DNA from: Neisseria perflava
Lineage (GTDB): Bacteria > Pseudomonadota > Gammaproteobacteria > Burkholderiales > Neisseriaceae
Direction of reading: 5' to 3'
Assembly (NCBI RefSeq): GCF_024170405.1
Contig: NZ_JALJYC010000035.1
Location: 1 to 19,171, forward strand
DNA: 19,171 bases
Shown here: one piece after another, positions 6,242 to 11,889 of the stretch
Layout of the letters: every line of letters begins with the position of its first letter
Numbering within the stretch: position 1 is the stretch's first letter
The notes under the pieces: model-generated
Database searches by the model: none
The model's input: the letters and a program-made list of their open reading frames with translations, nothing else
Told to the model about the DNA's origin: nothing
Program-made: the position numbers and the translations under genes

Positions 6242-8503
6242 ATGTTACAAATCGAAATCGACGGCAAACAGACCACAGTAGCGCAAGGTACGACCGTAAT
6301 CGAAGCGGCGCACCAGCTGGGTACGTATATCCCGCATTTCTGCTACCACAAAAAGCTGTCCATCGCCGCCAACTGCCGTATGTGTCTGGTGGACGTGGAA
6401 AAAGCGCCCAAGCCGCTGCCGGCTTGCGCCACGCCCGTGACCGACGGCATGATTGTGCGCACCCATTCGCCCAAAGCCAAAGAAGCGCAGACAGGGGTGA
6501 TGGAGTTTCTGCTGATCAACCACCCGCTCGATTGCCCGGTCTGCGACCAGGGCGGCGAGTGCCAGCTGCAGGATTTGGCCGTAGGTTACGGCAAAACGGC
6601 CAGCCGCTACACCGAAGAAAAACGCGCCGTGGTCGGCAAAGACATGGGCCCGTTGGTATCGGCCGAAGAGATGAGCCGCTGTATCCACTGTACCCGTTGC
6701 GTGCGCTTTACCGAAGAAATTGCCGGCGTGCAGGAAATCGCCATGGCCGGACGCGGCGAACACTCCGAAATCATGCCGTTTATCGGCCGTGCGGTGGAAA
6801 CCGAATTGTCGGGCAACGTAATTGATTTGTGTCCGGTCGGTGCGCTGACCAGCAAACCGTTCCGTTTCGATGCGCGTTCGTGGGAGTTGAACCGCCGCAA
6901 ATCGGTGTCGGCGCATGACGCGTTGGGCAGCAATTTAATCGTACAGACCAAAGAACACACCGTTCGCCGCGTACTGCCGTTGGAAAATGAAGCCATCAAC
7001 GAATGCTGGCTGTCCGACCGCGACCGCTTCGCCTACGAAGGCCTGTATCACGCAAGCCGTCTGAAAACGCCGCACATCAAACACGGCGGCGAGTGGAAAC
7101 CGGTAGATTGGCCGACCGCGCTGGAATATGTGCGCAAAACGCTGGACTGCATTGCCAAAGAAGAGGGCAAAGACAGCGTCGGTATTTGGGCCAATCCGAT
7201 GAACACGCTGGAAGAGCTGTATCTGGCGAAAAAACTCGCCGCCGGTTTGGGTATCAAACATTTCGATACCCGCCTGCGCCAGCAAGACAGCCGTCTTTCA
7301 GACGGCCTCAGCGGTGCGCAATGGCTGGGTCAGAGCATTGAAGACTTGGCGGCGAATGAAGCCATGTTGGTGGTTGGTGCCAATCTGCGCAAAGAGCAGC
7401 CGCTGCTGACCGCCCGCTTGCGCCGTGCTACACATGAGCAATTGAAATTGAGCATTATCGGCAGCAGCAAAGAAACGCTGTATATGGATTTGGCCGCGCA
7501 AGAAGTGCTGCACCCGTCTGCCTGGGCAGACCGTCTGAACGACTTGGCCGCCGATTTAAACCAAGACATTGCTGCTGATTTGAAAAACGCGGAAAAAGCG
7601 GCGATTGTGTTGGGCGCGGAAGTGCAAAACCACCCCGATTACGCCGCCATTTACGCCGCCGCGCAACGCTTGGCCGAGCAGACCGGCGCGACTTTGGGCA
7701 TTCTGCCGCAAGCGGCCAACAGCGTCGGTGCAGATATCTTGGGTGTGAACGCGGGTCAGAGCATTGCCGCCATGAGTGCCGCGCCGAAAAAAGCCGTGTT
7801 GCTGCTGAATGTCGAGCCGGAGATTGATGTTGCCAACGGTGCGCAAGCCGTGGCCGCCTTGAAACAGGCGCAAAGCGTGATGGCGTTTACCCCGTTTGTC
7901 AGCGATACCCTGTTGGACGTGTGCGACATCCTGTTGCCGATTGCGCCGTTTACCGAAACCTCCGGCAGCTTTGTCAACATGGAAGGCCGTCTGCAATCGT
8001 TCCACGGTGTCGTACAGGGCTACGGCGAATCGCGCCCTTTGTGGAAAATCCTGCGCGTGTTGGGTAATCTGTTTGAACTTGATGGTTTCGATTATCACGA
8101 TACCGCCGCGATTTGGCAGGAAGCCCTGCCGCAAGGCGTGCAACAAACCCGCCTGAACAACCGCACTACGCTTGAAACCAAAGCGCAAGCCGTTCAGACG
8201 GCTTCACTGGTGCGTGTCGGCGGGGTAGGTCTGTATCATACCGACGCCATTGTGCGCCGTAGTGCGCCCTTGCAGGAAACTTTCCACGCCGCCGTGCCTG
8301 CCGCACGCGTACATCCGGCAACGCTGGCCAAACTCGGCTTGCAAGACGGCGCAAATGCGACCGCCAAACAGGGCGGCGCAGCAATCAATGTCATTGTGGC
8401 TGCCGATGCAGCCGTAGCTGAAAATGTGGTGTACCTGCCGCTGCATACCGAAAATGCGGCGTTGGGTGCGTTGATGGATACAATCGAACTGGTGGGAGTG
8501 TAA
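6242..8503 (+). CDS. nuoG: NADH-quinone oxidoreductase subunit G (NuoG, 75 kDa iron-sulfur subunit)
   Basis: NuoG is the large iron-sulfur subunit of the NADH module. The 753-residue product starts with a 2Fe-2S ferredoxin domain (N1b ligands C34, C45, C48, C62). The His/Cys-ligated cluster N5 follows (H94, C98, C101, C107 in NHPLDCPVCDQGGEC), then cluster N4 (C147, C150, C153 and C197). The rest is a molybdopterin-oxidoreductase-like domain that has lost its cofactor role. I see no extra CxxC set after residue 200, so the additional cluster N7 of E. coli and Thermus seems absent. The coding region contains three full uptake sequences (7056, 7297, 8193), the latter two within short palindromes. 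It follows the repeat-rich gap after the ACT gene and lies two bases before nuoH. Confidence 0.97.
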   Translation: MLQIEIDGKQTTVAQGTTVIEAAHQLGTYIPHFCYHKKLSIAANCRMCLVDVEKAPKPLPACATPVTDGMIVRTHSPKAKEAQTGVMEFLLINHPLDCPVCDQGGECQLQDLAVGYGKTASRYTEEKRAVVGKDMGPLVSAEEMSRCIHCTRCVRFTEEIAGVQEIAMAGRGEHSEIMPFIGRAVETELSGNVIDLCPVGALTSKPFRFDARSWELNRRKSVSAHDALGSNLIVQTKEHTVRRVLPLENEAINECWLSDRDRFAYEGLYHASRLKTPHIKHGGEWKPVDWPTALEYVRKTLDCIAKEEGKDSVGIWANPMNTLEELYLAKKLAAGLGIKHFDTRLRQQDSRLSDGLSGAQWLGQSIEDLAANEAMLVVGANLRKEQPLLTARLRRATHEQLKLSIIGSSKETLYMDLAAQEVLHPSAWADRLNDLAADLNQDIAADLKNAEKAAIVLGAEVQNHPDYAAIYAAAQRLAEQTGATLGILPQAANSVGADILGVNAGQSIAAMSAAPKKAVLLLNVEPEIDVANGAQAVAALKQAQSVMAFTPFVSDTLLDVCDILLPIAPFTETSGSFVNMEGRLQSFHGVVQGYGESRPLWKILRVLGNLFELDGFDYHDTAAIWQEALPQGVQQTRLNNRTTLETKAQAVQTASLVRVGGVGLYHTDAIVRRSAPLQETFHAAVPAARVHPATLAKLGLQDGANATAKQGGAAINVIVAADAAVAENVVYLPLHTENAALGALMDTIELVGV
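7056..7065 (+). repeat. DNA uptake sequence inside nuoG
   Basis: GCCGTCTGAA, exact 10-base match, read through as part of the codons for Ser-Arg-Leu-Lys. It is preceded by AA rather than AG or AT. Confidence 0.9.
7290..7306 (-). repeat. DNA uptake sequence in a short palindrome inside nuoG
   Basis: The exact inverse uptake sequence occupies 7297-7306 with a following CT (AG type). GCCGTC at 7290-7295 pairs with GACGGC at 7301-7306, giving a six-base hairpin inside the coding sequence (residues near Asp-Ser-Arg-Leu-Ser-Asp-Gly). Confidence 0.85.
8193..8202 (-). repeat. DNA uptake sequence inside nuoG (3' part)
   Basis: Exact inverse 10-base match TTCAGACGGC within the codons for Val-Gln-Thr-Ala. 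The bases just before it, GCCG, make a short imperfect palindrome with the GGC end. Confidence 0.9.
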
Positions 8504-8505
8504 TC

Positions 8506-9582
8506 ATGCAAGAATGGTTCCAAACGCTGTTTGCCGCCACTCTCGGCATGGGCGAAATCGGCAATACTGTCGGGCTGGTGGTGTCGGTGGTACTCAAAAT
8601 CGTGATTATTTTGATTCCGCTGATTTTGACCGTGGCCTATCTGACTTACTTCGAGCGTAAAGTCATCGGCTTTATGCAGCTGCGCGTCGGCCCGAACGTG
8701 ACCGGCCCGTGGGGTCTGATTCAGCCGTTTGCCGACGTGTTCAAACTGCTGTTTAAAGAAGTGACCCGTCCGAAGTTGTCCAACAAAGCCTTGTTCTACA
8801 TCGGCCCGATGTTGTCGCTGGCGCCGTCATTTGCGGCGTGGGCGGTGATTCCGTTCAACGAAGAATGGGTATTGAGCAATATCCATGTCGGTCTGCTGTA
8901 TATCCTGATGATTACCTCGCTGTCGGTGTATGGCGTAATTATTGCGGGCTGGGCGTCCAACTCCAAATATTCGTTTTTGGGCGCAATGCGCTCTTCCGCG
9001 CAGAGCATTTCCTACGAAATCGCCATGAGCGCGGCGTTGGTGTGTGTGGTGATGGTGTCCGGCAGCATGAACTTCCACGACATCGTCGCTTCACAAGCAA
9101 AAGGCATTGCCGGCGGTTCGATTTTCTCGTGGAACTGGCTGGCGCTGTTCCCCGTTTTTATCGTGTATCTGATTTCTGCCGTGGCCGAAACCAACCGTGC
9201 GCCGTTTGATGTGGCCGAGGGTGAGTCTGAGATTGTGGCCGGTTTCCACGTCGAATATTCCGGTTTTGCCTTTGCCTTGTTTTTCCTGGCCGAATACATT
9301 TTCATGATTCTGATTGCCGCGCTGACTTCGCTGATGTTCTTCGGCGGCTGGCTGTCGCCTTTCCCGCAAAGCTGGGGATTTATCGGCACACCGAGCGCGT
9401 TTTGGATGTTTGCGAAAATGGCGTTTGTGTTATACGGCTATCTGTGGATTCGCGCCACCTTCCCGCGCTACCGCTACGACCAAATCATGCGCTTGGGCTG
9501 GAAAGTGCTGATACCGATCGGTTTCGCCTTTATCGTCATTCTGGGCGCGTGGATGATTTCGCCTTTGAGTCTGTGGAAGTAA
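8506..9582 (+). CDS. nuoH: NADH-quinone oxidoreductase subunit H (NuoH, ND1)
   Basis: NuoH anchors the peripheral arm and forms the membrane side of the quinone chamber. The 358-residue product has about eight hydrophobic helices. Conserved blocks are RVGPN (60-64), the GWASNSKYSFLGAMRS region (148-163), and the loop ETNRAPFDVAEGESEIV (228-244), whose acidic residues line the quinone and proton path. GGGAG inside the end of nuoG and a two-base gap to its stop indicate tight coupling. After its TAA the operon is broken by an AT-rich insert of about 830 bases before nuoI. GGAG at 9597-9600, just past the stop, has no start codon at proper spacing and may be the old ribosome site of nuoI. Confidence 0.97.
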   Translation: MQEWFQTLFAATLGMGEIGNTVGLVVSVVLKIVIILIPLILTVAYLTYFERKVIGFMQLRVGPNVTGPWGLIQPFADVFKLLFKEVTRPKLSNKALFYIGPMLSLAPSFAAWAVIPFNEEWVLSNIHVGLLYILMITSLSVYGVIIAGWASNSKYSFLGAMRSSAQSISYEIAMSAALVCVVMVSGSMNFHDIVASQAKGIAGGSIFSWNWLALFPVFIVYLISAVAETNRAPFDVAEGESEIVAGFHVEYSGFAFALFFLAEYIFMILIAALTSLMFFGGWLSPFPQSWGFIGTPSAFWMFAKMAFVLYGYLWIRATFPRYRYDQIMRLGWKVLIPIGFAFIVILGAWMISPLSLWK

Positions 9583-9606
9583 ATTTACAAATCATTGGAG
9601 ACGAGA

Positions 9607-9632
9607 AGATAGGGTATTACTTAGCCCTATCT
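9607..9632 (+). repeat. Hairpin just downstream of nuoH, at the left edge of the AT-rich insert
   Basis: AGATAGGG (9607-9614) pairs with CCCTATCT (9625-9632) around a ten-base loop. No T-run follows (TAATTTAAAG), so termination would be weak at best. It falls where base composition switches from nuo-like to AT-rich, so it may mark the insertion boundary. I cannot match it to a known terminal repeat. Confidence 0.5.
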
Positions 9633-9679
9633 AATTTAAAGAATGATTAGAAATCTGACATTGACTTGAAAATCTTGAG

Positions 9680-9701
9680 AAAAAGGATTTTTGTCCTTTT
9701 T
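9680..9701 (+). terminator. AT-rich terminator-like hairpin upstream of the insert gene
   Basis: AAAAAGGA (9680-9687) pairs with TCCTTTTT (9694-9701) around a six-base loop of mostly T. The stem has only two G-C-type pairs but ends in a five-T run, like a weak intrinsic terminator on either strand. It could lower read-through from nuoH into the insert gene, or sequester the AAGGA that precedes the alternative TTG start at 9691. No functional claim can be made firmly. Confidence 0.35.
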
Positions 9702-9729
9702 AGAAGGAAGTAAGAGCTTAGGAATGGAA

Positions 9730-10332
9730 ATGTGGGATAACTTTATTAAGTTGGCAGAAGCGTTCGGCGAAGATAAAGGATATGAAAAGTCTATTCAAAT
9801 ATTAAAGAATCTGGAAGATTTAGAAGTAGCCATATTGATTGTATTTCTCCTAACGGTCATTTTAATATATCAGATATTTCAATGTTATAAAAAGAAAAAG
9901 AAAAGTAGCGAGGAGCAGAATAAAGATAAGGAAGAAAAAAAGAGTAGTCTACTTAAATATTTTGATACTTGTACACAAAAGCTAGAAGGAAAAGCTAAAG
10001 ATAATTTAAAAATAAAAAAGCAAGATAAGAAGTATACAAAAGGAAATTTTTATCATGAGACTACAGATGAAAAGATTGAAGGCTGGAGAATATATAGGGA
10101 ATTAATTGAAAAAGATAAGAAAATTGAAAAGCATTTAGCAAGACTTCAAGATGTTGCAAAGGATTTCCAAGAATATAGGAAAGATAATTTTTTTAAAAAG
10201 CCGGAAGCAGTTGAAGATAAAGATATCGATGCTCTGAAAAAGAGAATAAGGGAGCTGAAGAGCAAATTAAATGGCAATGACCAAGACCAAAATTATGATG
10301 ATGGGCAAGTTACGCAAGTAGATAATAGTTAA
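9730..10332 (+). CDS. Unknown single-pass membrane protein with lysine-rich coiled-coil tail, inserted between nuoH and nuoI
   Basis: I do not recognise this 200-residue protein. A short N-terminal segment is followed by one hydrophobic helix (about 32-50), a KKKKK cluster (54-58) that by the positive-inside rule puts the tail in the cytoplasm, and a long charged region rich in Lys and Glu. Residues about 116-182 look able to form a coiled coil, and the C-terminus is Asp/Asn/Gln-rich. The ATG at 9730 is chosen because AGGA (9720-9723) is six bases upstream. ATG 9724 and TTG 9691 are in-frame alternatives with poorer spacing. Codon use is strongly AT-biased (AAA, GAT, ATA), unlike every nuo gene, and no uptake sequence lies in or beside it. 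Both features suggest horizontal acquisition. A role in complex I is unsupported. Confidence 0.7.
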   Translation: MWDNFIKLAEAFGEDKGYEKSIQILKNLEDLEVAILIVFLLTVILIYQIFQCYKKKKKSSEEQNKDKEEKKSSLLKYFDTCTQKLEGKAKDNLKIKKQDKKYTKGNFYHETTDEKIEGWRIYRELIEKDKKIEKHLARLQDVAKDFQEYRKDNFFKKPEAVEDKDIDALKKRIRELKSKLNGNDQDQNYDDGQVTQVDNS

Positions 10333-10352
10333 TAATCAAAGTGATATGCTGT

Positions 10353-10381
10353 TTGAAATGGCAATATTTAATTAATAGAGT
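10353..10381 (+). promoter_or_regulatory. Possible promoter for nuoI-N at the right edge of the insert
   Basis: TTGAAA (10353-10358, five of six to consensus) and TAGAGT (10376-10381, four of six) are separated by 17 bases and lie about 30 bases before the nuoI start. If active it would supply nuoI-N when transcription through the insert is poor. The surrounding sequence is AT-rich and chance matches are common. Confidence 0.25.
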
Positions 10382-10388
10382 ACCAAGA

Positions 10389-10405
10389 ACCCGAAAGGGT
10401 AGGTG
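10389..10405 (+). promoter_or_regulatory. GAAA-tetraloop hairpin abutting the nuoI ribosome binding site
   Basis: ACCC (10389-10392) pairs with GGGT (10397-10400) around a GAAA loop of the stable GNRA class. The nuoI ribosome site AGGTG (10401-10405) follows directly. The upstream ACC (10382-10384) can also pair with GGT (10402-10404), which would partly hide the site. The stem is short, so the effect is likely modest. Confidence 0.35.
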
Positions 10406-10412
10406 TAGATTT

Positions 10413-10892
10413 ATGGCAAACCTAGTAAAAACTTTCCTGCTGGGCGAACTCGTCAAAGGCATGGGCGTGACGCTCAAAAACTTCTTCGCCCGCAAAGATA
10501 CGATTTATTTCCCCGAAGAGAAAACGCCGCAATCGGTACGTTTTCGCGGTCTGCACGCGCAGCGGCGTTATGCCAACGGCGAAGAGCGCTGCATTGCCTG
10601 CAAACTGTGCGAGGCGGTGTGTCCGGCGATGGCGATCAACATCGAATCGGAAGAGCGGGAAGACGGCACGCGCCGTACTACGCGTTACGACATCGATTTG
10701 ACCAAGTGCATTTTCTGCGGTTTCTGCGAAGAGGCCTGCCCGACCGATGCGATTGTGGAAACCCACATCTTCGAATACCACGGCGAGAAGAAAGGCGATT
10801 TGCATTTCACCAAGCCGATTCTGCTGGCCATCGGCGACAAATACGAAGCCGAAATTGCCAAGCGCAAAGCCGCTGACGCGCCGTACCGTTAA
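10413..10892 (+). CDS. nuoI: NADH-quinone oxidoreductase subunit I (NuoI, 23 kDa, clusters N6a/N6b)
   Basis: NuoI relays electrons from NuoG to NuoB through two 4Fe-4S clusters. From ATG 10413 (MANLVKTFLL) the product is 159 residues. The two ferredoxin motifs are CIACKLCEAVC (C60, C63, C66, C70) and CIFCGFCEEAC (C99, C102, C105, C109). The frame stays open upstream to 10341, but that extension is AT-rich insert sequence and lacks a ribosome site. AGGTG eight bases before 10413 fixes the start. The change from AT-rich to nuo-like composition occurs right at this start codon, so the insert ends at or in the leader of nuoI. nuoJ follows after 12 bases. Confidence 0.96.
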   Translation: MANLVKTFLLGELVKGMGVTLKNFFARKDTIYFPEEKTPQSVRFRGLHAQRRYANGEERCIACKLCEAVCPAMAINIESEEREDGTRRTTRYDIDLTKCIFCGFCEEACPTDAIVETHIFEYHGEKKGDLHFTKPILLAIGDKYEAEIAKRKAADAPYR

Positions 10893-10904
10893 GGGAGCAG
10901 ACGA

Positions 10905-11570
10905 ATGACTTTTTCTGCAATTCTGTTTTATATTCTGGCCGCGATTGTGCTTTACGGCGCAGTCGGTACGGTAATCTCGAAAAACCCGGTACACGCCGCC
11001 CTGCATTTGGTGCTGACCTTCTGCGTCAGCGCGATGATTTGGATGCTGATGCAGGCCGAATTTCTCGGTCTGACGCTGGTGGTGGTGTATGTCGGCGCGG
11101 TGATGGTGCTGTTCCTGTTTGTGGTGATGATGTTGAACATCGACATCGAAGAGCTGCGCGCCGGTTTCTGGCGTCATGCGCCGGTGGCCGGTATCGTCGG
11201 CGTATTGCTGGCGGTGGCGGTAATTCTGATTTTGGTCAACCCGAAAACCGATTTGGCCGCGTTTGGTCTGATGAAAGACCTGCCTGCCGATTACAACAAT
11301 ATCCGCGATTTGGGTCAGCAGATTTACACTACTTACCTCTTGCCGTTTGAGTTGGCGGCGGTGTTGCTGCTGTTGGGCATGGTGGCGGCGATTGCGCTGG
11401 TTCACCGTAAAAACAACAATCCGAAATACATCAATCCGGCCGACCAAGTTAAAGTTAATCCGAATGTTGGCCGTATGCGCTTGGTGAAAATGCAAGCCGT
11501 TATGCCGTCTGAAAATGTAGAAAACAAAGCGGATTCAGACGGCCAGGCAGAAGGGGAGGGCAAAGCATGA
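10905..11570 (+). CDS. nuoJ: NADH-quinone oxidoreductase subunit J (NuoJ, ND6)
   Basis: NuoJ is a membrane-arm subunit whose third helix changes shape during turnover and links the quinone site to the pumps. The 221-residue product has five hydrophobic helices within the first about 170 residues, with the conserved VVVYVGAVMVLFLFVVMML region (about 59-77). The C-terminal tail beyond about residue 175 is hydrophilic. Its last 22 residues (MPSENVENK...) are encoded by an inverted pair of uptake sequences and the spacer between them, so this tail is probably an evolutionary add-on. GGGAG precedes the ATG. The stop overlaps the nuoK start as ATGA. Confidence 0.96.
   Translation: MTFSAILFYILAAIVLYGAVGTVISKNPVHAALHLVLTFCVSAMIWMLMQAEFLGLTLVVVYVGAVMVLFLFVVMMLNIDIEELRAGFWRHAPVAGIVGVLLAVAVILILVNPKTDLAAFGLMKDLPADYNNIRDLGQQIYTTYLLPFELAAVLLLLGMVAAIALVHRKNNNPKYINPADQVKVNPNVGRMRLVKMQAVMPSENVENKADSDGQAEGEGKA
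11502..11544 (+). repeat. Inverted pair of DNA uptake sequences inside the 3' coding end of nuoJ
   Basis: ATGCCGTCTGAA (11502-11513) faces TTCAGACGGCC (11534-11544). The ten-base cores are perfectly complementary and the loop is 20 bases. Such pairs normally sit in terminators beyond a stop codon, but here the frame runs through both arms, encoding Met-Pro-Ser-Glu and Ser-Asp-Gly. No T-run follows. It lies 23 bases before the nuoK start. Confidence 0.85.
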
Positions 11571-11872
11571 TTACCCTGACACATTATCTGGTATTGGGTG
11601 CGATTCTGTTCGGTATCAGCACCATGGGCATTTTTATGAACCGCAAAAACGTGTTGGTTTTGCTGATGTCCATCGAGCTTATGCTGCTGGCGGTGAATTT
11701 CAACTTTATCGCGTTTTCGCAGCACTTGGGCGATACCGCCGGACAGATTTTCGTCTTCTTCGTGCTGACTGTGGCTGCGGCCGAGTCTGCCATCGGCTTG
11801 GCGATTATGGTATTGGTGTACCGCAACCGTCAAACCATCAATGTGGCCGATTTGGATAAACTCAAAGGCTAA
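11567..11872 (+). CDS. nuoK: NADH-quinone oxidoreductase subunit K (NuoK, ND4L)
   Basis: NuoK is a three-helix proton-channel subunit of the membrane arm. The 101-residue product has the two essential buried glutamates, E37 in MSIELMLLAVN and E73 in AAAESAIGLAI, at the positions of E36 and E72 in E. coli. The length is normal. It starts on a four-base ATGA overlap with nuoJ, with a strong GGGGAGGG site in the end of nuoJ. nuoL follows after 17 bases containing GGGAG. Confidence 0.97.
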   Translation: MITLTHYLVLGAILFGISTMGIFMNRKNVLVLLMSIELMLLAVNFNFIAFSQHLGDTAGQIFVFFVLTVAAAESAIGLAIMVLVYRNRQTINVADLDKLKG

Positions 11873-11889
11873 TCGGGAGTATAAACAGA

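Noticed and set aside
9691..9729. TTG start for the insert protein
   Set aside because: It falls in the loop of an AT hairpin, with AAGGA only three bases away. ATG 9730 has better ribosome-site spacing.
10341..10412. Upstream ATG extending nuoI by 24 residues
   Set aside because: The extension is AT-rich insert sequence with unrelated residues, and AGGTG fits ATG 10413.
9583..10412. The nuoH-nuoI insert as a complete insertion sequence or miniature element
   Set aside because: No transposase motif, no terminal inverted repeat joining the two edges and no target-site duplication that I can see.
10422..11495. Long open frame of 357 residues on the minus strand
   Set aside because: It lies wholly opposite nuoI and nuoJ, is rich in His, Gln and Arg as expected of a shadow frame in GC-rich DNA, and has no ribosome site or recognisable domain.
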